Counted from the stretch's first letter, positions 44,994 through 54,141 are shown. The stretch: DNA of 64,000 bases from Fusicatenibacter sp. (GCA_022766945.1 JALEOU010000042.1:1-64000), one strand, 5' to 3'. Translations and numbers: made by a program. Notes: generated by a model not told the origin, from the sequence alone.

Positions 44994-46148
44994 ATGAAAC
45001 GAGTGACCATGATTCTGATCAGTGTGCTTACGATATTTCTGCTGGCATCCTGCAGCAGTACCCAACCTTCAAAGACAGACAAAACGAATCCGCAGATCAG
45101 TGAGTCGCTGACCCATACAGGCAGCATGGAGCTTACCTATGCGAAGAATTTTTCAGTTGACTATTATGAGGATGGGTATGCGCTGATTTGCATTTCCAAC
45201 GGGGATCGCTATCTGGTGATTCCGGAAGGGAAAGAATGTCCGCATGATGTGGAAAAAGACATTGTTCGGATTCAAAAACCGGTGAAAAATGTCTATCTGG
45301 CGGCATCCGCAGCCATGGATATCTTTGTGGCACTGGATCGTCTGGATGTGATCCGCTTCTCCGCACTGAATAGCGATTCCTGGTATATCACGGAAGCAAA
45401 AGATGCAATGGAAAGCGGAGAGATTCTTTATGCCGGAAAGTATTCATCGCCGGATTATGAACAGATTGTATCAGGAAGCTGCAGTCTGGCCATCGAAAAT
45501 ACGATGATTTATCACACACCGGAAGTAAAAGAACAGCTGGAAAAGTTTGGCATTCCGGTGCTGGTGGATTACTCCAGCTATGAGACGGAGCCGCTCGGCA
45601 GAACCGAATGGGTGAAACTTTACGGCCTGCTCACTGACCGGGAGGAGGCAGCGGATGCACTGTTTTCGGAACAGGTCAATGCGTTTGCGGATATCAGTTC
45701 AAAGGATCGCACGGACAAAACGGTGGCATTTTTCTATATTACAAGCAACGGTGAGGTGAATGTCCGTAAATCCTCCGATTACCTGCCAAAGATGATTGAT
45801 CTGGCAGGCGGAAATTATATCTTCGATGATCTGGGAGACAAAGAGGATACCGCGTCCTCTACCATGTCCATGCAGATGGAAGAGTTCTATGCCTCCGCCA
45901 AAGATGCGGATTATATCATTTACAACAGTACCATCGAGGGGGAATTGAATTCCGTGGAGGATCTGCTCTCCAAGAGTTCACTCCTTGCCAACTTCAAAGC
46001 GGTGCAGGAAGGAAATGTGTACTGCACAACGAAGAACCTGTATCAGTCTTCCATGGAACTTGGAACCATTATTTCTGATATTCACAATATGATCACTGGA
46101 AAAGAGGAAGAGCTTACCTACATTTATAAGCTCGATCAGGACAGATGA
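44994..46148 (+). CDS. BtuF/FecB-type binding lipoprotein
   Basis: 384-residue lipoprotein with lipobox LLASC. The mature protein has the helical-backbone binding fold of cobalamin and siderophore receptors (LAASAAMDIFVALDRLDVIR, YETEPLGRTEWVKLYGLLT). The ATG at 44994 follows AAGGAGTTCCGTAA and begins the signal peptide directly; upstream residues in the frame have no ribosome site. Cobalamin or a cobinamide-like ligand is favoured by the riboswitch; metal-tetrapyrrole is possible. Confidence 0.88.
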   Translation: MKRVTMILISVLTIFLLASCSSTQPSKTDKTNPQISESLTHTGSMELTYAKNFSVDYYEDGYALICISNGDRYLVIPEGKECPHDVEKDIVRIQKPVKNVYLAASAAMDIFVALDRLDVIRFSALNSDSWYITEAKDAMESGEILYAGKYSSPDYEQIVSGSCSLAIENTMIYHTPEVKEQLEKFGIPVLVDYSSYETEPLGRTEWVKLYGLLTDREEAADALFSEQVNAFADISSKDRTDKTVAFFYITSNGEVNVRKSSDYLPKMIDLAGGNYIFDDLGDKEDTASSTMSMQMEEFYASAKDADYIIYNSTIEGELNSVEDLLSKSSLLANFKAVQEGNVYCTTKNLYQSSMELGTIISDIHNMITGKEEELTYIYKLDQDR

Positions 46149-47161
46149 GAAAAACGAATCGGTATTTATTGGGTTATCTGATTTTGCTGCTGCTTCTGGC
46201 AATATTTCTGGCAGTTAATATTTGCGTGGGAAGTGTGAACATTCCGCTTTCAGAGGTATGGAATCTGTTTCGGGGAGCAGAAGTCGATTCCATGTCTACG
46301 GATATTATTCTGCAGATCCGGCTTCCAAGAGCGCTTGCAGCGGCGATTCTTGGGGGAGCGCTGGCACTGTCCGGTTATCTTCTGCAGACCTTTTTCCATA
46401 ATCCAATTGCCAGCCCTTTTACCCTTGGCGTTTCATCCGGTGCAAAAGTAGTGGTGGCGCTGATTATGATTCTTTTTCTGCAGAAAGGATATACCATCAA
46501 TTCGCTGGCGATGATTCTGTCAGCGTTTGTGGGAGCTATGATTTCCATGGGATTTGTGCTGCTGATTGCCAGAGTGATTGACAAGATGTCGATGCTGATT
46601 GTCAGCGGCGTCATGATCGGCTACATCTGTTCTGCAATTACTGATTTTGTGGTAACCTTTGCGGACGACGCCAATATCGTGAATCTCCATAACTGGTCCA
46701 AGGGAAGCTTTTCCGGTATCAGCTGGGACAATGTGATTGTGATGGCAATCGTTGTTTTTGCGGCATTATTCTGTGTTTTTCTGCAGTCCAAGCCGATCAG
46801 CGCGTATCAGCTGGGAGAAGTATATGCTCAGAATATGGGTGTCAATGTGAAAACATTCCGCGTGATTCTGATTTTACTGTCCAGCGTGCTTGCGGCCTGT
46901 GTGACGGCATTTGCCGGTCCGGTTTCGTTTGTCGGGATTGCGGTGCCGCATCTGGTCAAAAGCCTGTTTAAGACAGCAAAACCGATTGTGATGATTCCGG
47001 GATGTTTTCTCGGGGGAGCGTCTTTTTGCCTGATGTGTGACTTGCTGGCGCGAACGATGTTTGCGCCTACAGAGCTGAGCATCAGTACGGTGACAGCAAT
47101 TTTCGGAGCTCCGGTTGTTATTTTTATTATGATACGAAAGAAGAAAGACAGGGCAGAGTAA
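46145..47161 (+). CDS. BtuC/FecCD-type ABC permease
   Basis: 338 residues with about ten predicted helices; family motifs LRLPRALAAAILGGALALSG-like at 60-80 and GPVSFVGIAVPHLVKSL near 255. Starts at ATGA overlapping the binding-protein stop. Forms the channel of the corrinoid or metal-chelate importer. Confidence 0.93.
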   Translation: MRKTNRYLLGYLILLLLLAIFLAVNICVGSVNIPLSEVWNLFRGAEVDSMSTDIILQIRLPRALAAAILGGALALSGYLLQTFFHNPIASPFTLGVSSGAKVVVALIMILFLQKGYTINSLAMILSAFVGAMISMGFVLLIARVIDKMSMLIVSGVMIGYICSAITDFVVTFADDANIVNLHNWSKGSFSGISWDNVIVMAIVVFAALFCVFLQSKPISAYQLGEVYAQNMGVNVKTFRVILILLSSVLAACVTAFAGPVSFVGIAVPHLVKSLFKTAKPIVMIPGCFLGGASFCLMCDLLARTMFAPTELSISTVTAIFGAPVVIFIMIRKKKDRAE

Positions 47162-47164
47162 AGG

Positions 47165-48283
47165 ATGAGGGATGAGTATTATTTTCGCACAGAGGGACTG
47201 ACCGTAGGCTATGATGGTGTCCCGCTGATCAAAGAGATTGAAATCAGTATCCGGCGCGGGGAGATTCTGACCCTGATCGGTCCAAACGGTGCAGGCAAGA
47301 CGACGATTTTGAAAAGTATCATCCGACAGCTTTCCCCTATCGGCGGTATGGTGTATCTGGACGGCCGGTCAATGCAGGAAATGAGCGGCAAGGAAATCGC
47401 CACCAGAATGTCTGTTGTTCTTACAGAGCGGACAAAACCGGAACTGATGAGCTGTGAGGATGTGGTGTCAACGGGACGCTATCCTTACACCGGCACGTTC
47501 GGCCTGCTGTCCAAAAAGGATCGGGAAATTGTGCGGGAATCGATGGAACTAGTACATATCACAGAGCTTGCGGATCGGGATTTTACCAGAATCAGTGACG
47601 GACAGAAGCAGCGGGTTATGCTGGCTCGAGCGATCTGTCAGGAACCGGATCTGATTGTGTTGGATGAGCCCACGTCCTTTCTGGATATCAAATATAAGCT
47701 GGAATTTCTTGCCATTATCCAGAAGCTGTCCAGAACCCGTAACCTGTCGGTAATTATGTCACTGCACGAGCTGGATCTGGCCGGACGTATTTCGGATAAG
47801 ATAGTTTGTGTCAGAGGAGACAAAGTGGACAGGTACGGTACTCCGGAAGAAATTTTTACCGAAGGATATATACCGGAACTGTACGAAATGACAGTGGGAA
47901 GCTATGATGAGCTCTCCGGCAATCTGGAGCTTGCGCGGGTGATGGGAGAAGCAAAGGTACTGGTATTGTCCGGCAATGGCACAGGCACGGGACTGTTCCG
48001 CAGATTACAGAGAGAGGGGATTCCCTTTGCAGCCGGTATTTTGTGGGAAAATGATCTGGACTATCCATCGGCCAGAGCTTTGGCCTCGGAGGTAATCTCT
48101 GTCAGGGCATTTGCATCGATCAGTATGGCGGAAAAAAGGCGGGCGATGGAACTGATTGATCAGTGTACCGGGGTCCTTTGCACGCTGCCGCAGGAGAAAT
48201 TTGGACAAATGGGAGAGTATGGCCGCATTCTGGAAGAACTTTGGGTGTATGCGGACAGGCAGGGAAAAATCGTTCAACGGTAG
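47165..48283 (+). CDS. BtuD/FecE-type ATPase with extra C-terminal domain
   Basis: 372 residues. The ATPase domain (1-255) has Walker A GPNGAGKTT, signature ISDGQKQR (the usual LSGGQ is altered) and Walker B LIVLDEPTSFLD. About 120 extra residues follow, beginning ELARVMGEAKVLVLSGNGTG, predicted alpha/beta and Rossmann-like, with no domain I can name. The extension may be regulatory. Last gene of the operon; its 3' end overlaps the convergent yitT by 10 bases. Confidence 0.92.
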   Translation: MRDEYYFRTEGLTVGYDGVPLIKEIEISIRRGEILTLIGPNGAGKTTILKSIIRQLSPIGGMVYLDGRSMQEMSGKEIATRMSVVLTERTKPELMSCEDVVSTGRYPYTGTFGLLSKKDREIVRESMELVHITELADRDFTRISDGQKQRVMLARAICQEPDLIVLDEPTSFLDIKYKLEFLAIIQKLSRTRNLSVIMSLHELDLAGRISDKIVCVRGDKVDRYGTPEEIFTEGYIPELYEMTVGSYDELSGNLELARVMGEAKVLVLSGNGTGTGLFRRLQREGIPFAAGILWENDLDYPSARALASEVISVRAFASISMAEKRRAMELIDQCTGVLCTLPQEKFGQMGEYGRILEELWVYADRQGKIVQR

Positions 48284-49143
48284 CGTTTCTTCATGGAAAA
48301 ACCTCTTCCGCGCACCTCATTGACATGGCTGATGATCAGAAAACTTTCCGGATCGATGGAGCGGATCAGTTTTTCCATTTTGGGCAGCTCCCGATTGGAG
48401 ACGATGCTCAGGACAATCTGTGTTTTCTTCTGCAGATAGCCCCCTTCTCCGTCCAGAATTGTGACGCCTCTGTCAATTCGGGTCAGGATAGCTTTTCGGA
48501 TGTCATCGGATTTGCTGCTGATCACTTTTACTTCCGTTTTTGATGTTCCGACAAGGAGCATTTTATCCAGTACGATGGTATAGATCATCACAAGTACAAT
48601 GCCGTACAGGATATTTTCAGCAGGGCGATAGAGCGCCTGTCCCAGGAGAATGCACACATCGAATGCGTACATGCTGATGGACACGGGAACGTGAAGTGTT
48701 TTTTGCAGAATCAGGGGAGGAATATCCATTCCTCCTGTGGAAGCTCCGGAGCGGATGACAAGGCCAAGCGCGATTCCGATTCCAAGACCGGAAAAGAGTG
48801 TACAAAGCAGCAGATCCTCTGTCATGACATAATCCCCCAGAATACGATTCAGAAGTTCCAGAAAACAGGGATACAAAAAAGTGCTGGCAAGTGTTGTGAG
48901 TGCAAACTGCTTTCCGAGCACGCAAAATCCGAGAATCAGCATGAGCACATTGAAAATGAGCACGAACAGTGAAATGGGGACACCAAAGAAATGCTCCATT
49001 GTCAGAGCGATGCCGGTTGTGCCTCCTGTCACAAGAGAGGAGGGCAGAAGGAACAGCTTGACAGCCAAAGCATATAGAAAGTTGCCTGCCATGACACAGA
49101 AAAAAGACGAGACAGTCTGTAAAAGATGAGAATCCTTGTCCAT
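48274..49143 (-). CDS. YitT-family (DUF161/DUF2179) membrane protein
   Basis: 289 residues. Five or six N-terminal membrane helices (about 10-200) with the VTGGTTGIALTMEHFFGVP and RSGASTGGMDI repeats of the family, then a cytoplasmic DUF2179 domain (about 215-285, GYLQKKTQIVLSIVSNRE). Function is unknown; transport is suspected. Ribosome site GCGGAGG. Preceded by its own promoter and a leader terminator. Confidence 0.9.
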   Translation of the reverse strand: MDKDSHLLQTVSSFFCVMAGNFLYALAVKLFLLPSSLVTGGTTGIALTMEHFFGVPISLFVLIFNVLMLILGFCVLGKQFALTTLASTFLYPCFLELLNRILGDYVMTEDLLLCTLFSGLGIGIALGLVIRSGASTGGMDIPPLILQKTLHVPVSISMYAFDVCILLGQALYRPAENILYGIVLVMIYTIVLDKMLLVGTSKTEVKVISSKSDDIRKAILTRIDRGVTILDGEGGYLQKKTQIVLSIVSNRELPKMEKLIRSIDPESFLIISHVNEVRGRGFSMKKRYR

Positions 49144-49177
49144 AGATAAACCTCCGCAAATCAGTTTCGATTGTTCC

Positions 49178-49241
49178 GTATATCAAAAAAATCCACGGAT
49201 GCCGGAGAATTTTCCCTGACAAACGTGGATCGAGGATATAC
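49178..49241 (-). promoter_or_regulatory. Attenuator in the yitT leader
   Basis: On the minus strand ATCCACG and CGTGGAT (plus positions 49224-49230 and 49191-49197) form a stem followed by six or seven T residues, an intrinsic terminator between promoter and yitT. An outer stem GTATATC/GATATAC (49235-49241 with 49178-49184) could enclose and lengthen it. No known riboswitch consensus was recognised in the loop. Confidence 0.65.
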
Positions 49242-49255
49242 CTAATACGAGAATT

Positions 49256-49284
49256 ACTATAGCGAATTGTACAAAAAATGTCAA
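49256..49284 (-). promoter_or_regulatory. Promoter of yitT
   Basis: Minus strand TTGACA (49284-49279), 17-base spacer, TATAGT (49261-49256). Initiation near 49249, so the terminator lies within the first 70 bases of the transcript. Confidence 0.85.
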
Positions 49285-49313
49285 GGTTAAAATGATAACA
49301 GAAATCGATTCTG

Positions 49314-49658
49314 TTACAGCGTCAGAATAAAAGTAAAGGATGCATTTTCCGTGTCATAGAGATGCGGACCTCCTACCGATAAAAGCGGTGCATGTAAATT
49401 CCGGATCGTGATTTCATCGCATGTAAGAGCAGTGATGGCATGAAGTTTTCGATTACCACCGCTGCATACGTCATAGGGATTCACCGGAAGTCCGAGTTTT
49501 GTAACTGTGAGTTTCCAGGGATCGTCTATCCCAAGATGAAATCCGAAGAAAATAGCTTCCGGAATACGGCTGGCATCTTTGTGAAACCACTGTACCGTTA
49601 CAGTAATCTGGTTTTCAATGTATAATTCCAGGTAGGAGTCTTCAGATTCAGAACACAT
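49314..49658 (-). pseudogene. Fragment of a DUF5054-type glycosidase-like protein
   Basis: 114 residues resembling the C-terminal end of DUF5054 proteins (related to GH38-like enzymes), which are several hundred residues long: QWFHKDASRIPEAIFFGF, then GGNRKLHAITALTCDEI and LHAPLLSVGG. The expected N-terminal body is missing upstream; about 115 bases of unrelated sequence separate it from the marR promoter. The frame's ATG has no good ribosome site. Most likely a deletion remnant. Confidence 0.55.
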
Positions 49659-49763
49659 TCCAGCCCTGGCTTGGCAAAATCAGGTTTGGACCGCCATTTT
49701 GCACAAGATAAGGGACAATTGCCTGAATATAACCTGTGAGCACAGAGAAGTGGATATCCGCTG

Positions 49764-49820
49764 TTGACATCACTATTTAGATGTAGTATCATACAAAAAT
49801 AGTTGATACTACATCTAAAT
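49764..49820 (+). promoter_or_regulatory. Promoter and MarR-type operator of the exporter operon
   Basis: TTGACA (49764-49769), 17-base spacer, TATCAT (49787-49792). Overlapping it is a perfect 17-bp inverted repeat: ATTTAGATGTAGTATCA (49775-49791) and TGATACTACATCTAAAT (49804-49820), 12 bases apart. The left arm covers the spacer and -10 box; the right arm overlaps the transcription start. This is the expected layout for autorepression by the MarR protein encoded next. Confidence 0.9.
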
Positions 49821-49832
49821 GGAGGAACCACA

Positions 49833-50315
49833 ATGGACGCAACCAGGAGAGAAATCACAAAAATAGCGCGGGAAGTCAGTAAATTTACAGTACAGACGAT
49901 GAAAGAAGAGGGCATCGGTACGGCGGAATTTGATTTTATCCATCTGATTCGCCATCACCCAGGCATCACCCAGGCAGAAGTGCGGGAGCAGTTAAAGATC
50001 GATAAAGGAGCCGCCGCCCGGCGCACAGCCAGCCTGGAGGCAAAAGGTTACCTGATCCGAAAGCCGAATCCGGCGGATGGACGCAGCCGGCTGCTCTATG
50101 CAACGGAAAAAGCGGAACAGCTGAAGAATTCCAAGGCGTTGATTGAATCTGTATTTTATGAGTGGCTTCTTTCGGAACTGTCGGACAAAGAACGACAGGA
50201 ATTCTGCCGGATTCTGGATCAGCTCTATCTTCGTTCGAAAAAAGAGAGCCGTGCGGGATTTGGACAGGTGACAGAACGGATCCGAAAGGGAGAGGAGCAA
50301 AGGGATGAGAACTGA
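49833..50315 (+). CDS. MarR-family transcriptional repressor
   Basis: 160-residue winged-helix regulator. Helix-turn-helix TQAEVREQLKIDKGAAARRT at about 55-75 and wing KPNPADGRSRLL. The ATG at 49833 follows GGAGG by seven bases; a start at 49803 would lie inside the operator. It likely represses itself and the two exporter genes until an inducer binds. Overlaps the next gene by 11 bases. Confidence 0.92.
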   Translation: MDATRREITKIAREVSKFTVQTMKEEGIGTAEFDFIHLIRHHPGITQAEVREQLKIDKGAAARRTASLEAKGYLIRKPNPADGRSRLLYATEKAEQLKNSKALIESVFYEWLLSELSDKERQEFCRILDQLYLRSKKESRAGFGQVTERIRKGEEQRDEN

Positions 50316-52053
50316 AAGAGAACTGTGCCATCCGGAACAGATCGGCTCCTATTTTCGCGCAGAATGGAAGCCGCTGTTTCTTGTGACGGTATCGGGGATT
50401 TTCTACAATGTGGGCCTTCTCGCAGGACCTTTTTTTGAGGGGAAACTGGTACAGTGTCTGCTGAATATCCTGGAGAAAAAAGATACCTTTTTTGATATGC
50501 TGCGGTTGGTGCTATGGTATGTGGGTACGATTGCGGCGGTACAGATGCTGCGCTACATCAAACGACTGTATGTACGCCGGTTTGCAAATAATGTGAATTT
50601 TCGCATGAAACAGATTCTCTATGGAAATCTGGTTTCGAAAAGCAAACGGGAGCTGGAGCAGGAAAAGATCGGCAGTGTGATGACAAGAGCCATCCAGGAT
50701 GTGGATGCCTGTGCGGAGGGAATGAGAAAATTCACGACGGAGATTTTTGACACCGGCGTTGCTCTCCTTTGCTATGTTGGAATGCTGCTGTGGTATGACT
50801 GGCGACTGGCGCTGCTGTGTCTGATCTTTCCTCCGATTTCTTATGTCATTGCTGAAAAAATGAAGACCGTGGTGCAGCGCACCGGTGCAAAGAGTAAGGA
50901 AAGTGCGGGAAGACTGAACGGTGCTACCATGGACCGGATCTCCAATGCATCAACTTATCGTGTGTTTGGATGCGAAGCACAGCGAAATGAGGACTACGAA
51001 AAGTATCTGACAGATTATGAAAAGGCTTCTGTGCGCGCGAACATCTGGAGTTCTGCGCTGCCGCCGCTGTATCACGTGATTTCCATGACCAGCGTGTTGT
51101 TTCTTCTGTATTTTGGTTCCCGGAATGTTATGCAGATGGGCACGAAGAACTGGGATATCGCAGCCTTTACGACCTTTCTTTCCTGCTACACCAAACTGTC
51201 GGTCAAATCATCCAAAGCAGCAAAACTGTTCAATTCTGTGCAGAAGGCACAGGTGTCCTGGAAACGAATCCGTCCGCTTTTGAACCCGGTGAAAGAGATA
51301 CAGCCTGCGCGGACAGTGTCCCCGGGAAAGCTGGAAGTAAGCGATTTGGGGGTTGCAGATGAAAACGGAAAGCCGGTATTTGAACATCTGTCCTTTACGG
51401 CATCTCAAGGACAGATCATCGGTATTACAGGACCGATTGCCTGCGGAAAATCTATGCTTGGCAAGGCATTTCTTGGCGAGTTTTCATATCAGGGATCGAT
51501 TCGCTTTGATGGAAGAGAGCTGTCAGAACTTACGGAGGAAGAGCTGTGCGGCATCGTCGGATATCTGGGACATGATCCGGAGCTGATGAGTGATACCATT
51601 TGCAGCAATATTCTGCTCGGGGAGGAGGGCGATGCCGATACCTTTCTGCAGACGGTATGCCTGGACAGTGAGGTAAATGCAATGGCAGATGGGAGAAATA
51701 CCAGGATCGGGGACGGCGGGGTGATGCTCTCCGGCGGTCAGCAGCAGCGCCTTGCGCTGGCCCGGACACTGGCGCATAAAAAACCGCTTCTGATTCTCGA
51801 TGATCCTTTCTCAGCGCTGGACAGAAAAACAGAGGAGGAAGTATTTCAAAATCTGAAGAAATGCCGGGAAGATGGCATTATTCTGCTGATTTCTCATCGG
51901 CTCTATCTGTTTCCAAAGCTGGATCAGGTGATCTGGATGGAAAATAAAAGGGCAGAAACAGCGGATCATGAAAAGCTGATGAAGAGCAATCCGCTCTACG
52001 CAGAGCTTTATCTGACTCAGAAAGGAGGCGGCAGCTATGAAACACAGAAGTAA
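50305..52053 (+). CDS. Heterodimeric ABC exporter, subunit with degenerate Walker B
   Basis: 582 residues: six-helix transmembrane domain (about 25-320) and ATPase domain (about 335-560). Walker A GPIACGKS, intact signature LSGGQQQR, and Walker B LLILDDPFSALD with Asp in place of the catalytic Glu. This is the substitution found in one half of asymmetric exporters such as BmrC/D and TM287/288. Acts with the next gene; substrate unknown, probably a drug or toxic compound given the MarR control. Confidence 0.93.
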   Translation: MRTERELCHPEQIGSYFRAEWKPLFLVTVSGIFYNVGLLAGPFFEGKLVQCLLNILEKKDTFFDMLRLVLWYVGTIAAVQMLRYIKRLYVRRFANNVNFRMKQILYGNLVSKSKRELEQEKIGSVMTRAIQDVDACAEGMRKFTTEIFDTGVALLCYVGMLLWYDWRLALLCLIFPPISYVIAEKMKTVVQRTGAKSKESAGRLNGATMDRISNASTYRVFGCEAQRNEDYEKYLTDYEKASVRANIWSSALPPLYHVISMTSVLFLLYFGSRNVMQMGTKNWDIAAFTTFLSCYTKLSVKSSKAAKLFNSVQKAQVSWKRIRPLLNPVKEIQPARTVSPGKLEVSDLGVADENGKPVFEHLSFTASQGQIIGITGPIACGKSMLGKAFLGEFSYQGSIRFDGRELSELTEEELCGIVGYLGHDPELMSDTICSNILLGEEGDADTFLQTVCLDSEVNAMADGRNTRIGDGGVMLSGGQQQRLALARTLAHKKPLLILDDPFSALDRKTEEEVFQNLKKCREDGIILLISHRLYLFPKLDQVIWMENKRAETADHEKLMKSNPLYAELYLTQKGGGSYETQK

Positions 52054-53728
52054 TACCAATACCGTGGCTGTCATTTTTCGCACCGTTTGCCATTCAAAGC
52101 TGCTCGCATCGGGGATTCTGGTGACAGTAATCGGAGCGGTCGCCGCAGCACTGCTGCCTCCGCTGGTGCTGGAAGCTGTGATTAATCGGATGACGGCGGG
52201 ACGCGGTGTTCCGTTTGTTTTTGCACTGGCCTATTTTCTTTTGATTGCGCTTACCGGCATTCTGGAGTCTTTAAGGGAGAGCCTTCTGACCGTGTTCGGA
52301 CAGCGGATTACCCACAGACTGCGCAGCGAGCTGTGTCAAAAGCTGACCTATCTGCCGACGGATGTATTTGTAAAAGAGAATCATGGAGAAATGACCTCTC
52401 GTTTTGTAAATGATGTTGACACTGTTGAGACGCTGTTTACTTCCGGGATCATCAGTATGTTTGCCGATGCCTGCAAGATGATCAGTATCCTGATTATGAT
52501 TTTCATCAAAAACAGAGGGCTTGCCATTTTGCTGCTTCTTCTGCTCCCCTTCCTGTTTGCTTTTACCCGTGCAGTCCAGAAGCGAATGCAGAAAGCACAG
52601 ATCGCAAACCGTGTGGCGATCGGAAAAGTGAATCATCATGTCCCGGAAACCATTCGCTGTATCCGCACGGTGCGTATGCTGAAAAAAGAACAGTATATGA
52701 GAGAAAAATACGATACATACATTCAGCAGAGCTATGCAGCTATGGAAAAGACCAATTTTTATGATGCGGTTTATTCCCCGGTGATTCTGATTCTGAATGC
52801 AGTGACGATTGCTGTGGTTCTGCTGCTTTCAGCGACGGGAAATGTACATATTCAAACTTTTTTCGGTATGTCCGTGGGTACGGCAGTGGCAGTTGTCAAC
52901 TATATTTCACAGGTTTTTTCTCCGATTGAGAGTATCGGTATGGAGATACAGACCATTCAGTCAGCGATTGCCGGTGTCCGCCGGATCGATGCATTTCTTG
53001 GGCAGCCGGAACGGTGGAAGACCATGGAGCCGGAAACTTTCTGGAAAAAACGGGAAGCTTTTCAATCCCTGGAATCAAAGCCGTGTATCGAGCTGCAAAA
53101 TGTGACGTTTGGGTATGAAAGAGAACAAAAAGTGATTGAGCACCTGAATCTGAAGGTATGGAAAGGTGAGCAGCTGACAATTTCAGGACATACGGGCGCC
53201 GGAAAAAGCACAGTTTTCAAGCTGCTGCTTGGCATGTACCGACCATGGGAGGGAAAGGTGCTGATTGATGGACAGGATGCGGCATTGATCCCGGATGTGG
53301 CCAAGCGGAAGCTGTTTGGCTATGTGGAGCAGTCGTTTCACAGGGTTCCTGGTACGGTGCTGGATCAGATTACACTGTTTGATGCTCAGGTTACACCGGA
53401 ACAGGCTGTGGAAGCGGCCAGGATGGTGGGACTGCATGAGACCATCTGTCATCTTCCCAATGGCTATCAGACGGACTGCACAGCTGCGCTCTTTTCACAG
53501 GGGCAGCTTCAGCTCCTATCGATTGCCCGGGCGATTGCAGCAGACCCCAGGATTCTGCTGCTGGATGAGATCACAGCCAATCTGGACGCAGAGACAGAAC
53601 AGAGTGTTCTTATGGCACTTCGGAGCGCTTCTGCAGACCGAACGGTACTGTCGATCTCCCACAGGCTGTATGAACAGATGGGAGGACGGCAGGTGGTTCT
53701 GGACAGACTGGACGCGGGGGGAAAATAA
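52037..53728 (+). CDS. Heterodimeric ABC exporter, subunit with degenerate signature
   Basis: 563 residues: transmembrane domain (about 20-310), ATPase domain with Walker A GHTGAGKST and Walker B ILLLDEITANLD with the catalytic Glu intact. Its signature motif is degenerate (FSQGQ instead of LSGGQ). Combined with the Asp Walker B of the partner, one composite ATP site is inactive and one active, as in known asymmetric exporters. Overlaps the preceding gene by 17 bases, behind AAGGAGG. Confidence 0.93.
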   Translation: MKHRSNTNTVAVIFRTVCHSKLLASGILVTVIGAVAAALLPPLVLEAVINRMTAGRGVPFVFALAYFLLIALTGILESLRESLLTVFGQRITHRLRSELCQKLTYLPTDVFVKENHGEMTSRFVNDVDTVETLFTSGIISMFADACKMISILIMIFIKNRGLAILLLLLLPFLFAFTRAVQKRMQKAQIANRVAIGKVNHHVPETIRCIRTVRMLKKEQYMREKYDTYIQQSYAAMEKTNFYDAVYSPVILILNAVTIAVVLLLSATGNVHIQTFFGMSVGTAVAVVNYISQVFSPIESIGMEIQTIQSAIAGVRRIDAFLGQPERWKTMEPETFWKKREAFQSLESKPCIELQNVTFGYEREQKVIEHLNLKVWKGEQLTISGHTGAGKSTVFKLLLGMYRPWEGKVLIDGQDAALIPDVAKRKLFGYVEQSFHRVPGTVLDQITLFDAQVTPEQAVEAARMVGLHETICHLPNGYQTDCTAALFSQGQLQLLSIARAIAADPRILLLDEITANLDAETEQSVLMALRSASADRTVLSISHRLYEQMGGRQVVLDRLDAGGK

Positions 53729-53791
53729 TGATATCATGGGGTCAAAAGGGGAGGAGCGAAAGCTCATGTGGATAGGAAGGAGGAAGCAAAG

Positions 53792-54130
53792 ATGGTTGGA
53801 AATTATCCGGTAGTCACCCTGTGCGGCAGCACACGCTTCCGGGATCAGTTTTATCAGGCACAGAAAAAACTGACCCTGGCGGGCAAAATTGTCATTTCGG
53901 TGGGTCTGTATGGACACAGCGGAGACGAGGAAGTCTGGGAAGGCATGGATGAGGGAACGAAAACCAGAACCAAAGAAATGCTGGATGACATGCACAAGCG
54001 AAAAATTGACATGGCAGACGGCATCTATGTAATCAATGTGGGCGGCTACATCGGGGAAAGTACCCGTTCCGAGATTGCCTACGCGAAAAGCCATGGAAAG
54101 ACAGTGGAATATCTGGAACCGATCGAGTGA
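53792..54130 (+). CDS. Nucleoside 2-deoxyribosyltransferase-like small protein
   Basis: 112-residue Rossmann-like protein with TLCGSTRFRDQF near the N-terminus, then HKRKIDMADGIYVINVGGYIG and STRSEIAYAKSHGK. These match the nucleoside deoxyribosyltransferase/DUF4406-like superfamily. The enzyme activity is not established. The ATG at 53792 follows GGAGGAAGCAAAG; an upstream GTG at 53768 is less likely. Confidence 0.7.
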   Translation: MVGNYPVVTLCGSTRFRDQFYQAQKKLTLAGKIVISVGLYGHSGDEEVWEGMDEGTKTRTKEMLDDMHKRKIDMADGIYVINVGGYIGESTRSEIAYAKSHGKTVEYLEPIE

Positions 54131-54141
54131 GGAGAGAACTT

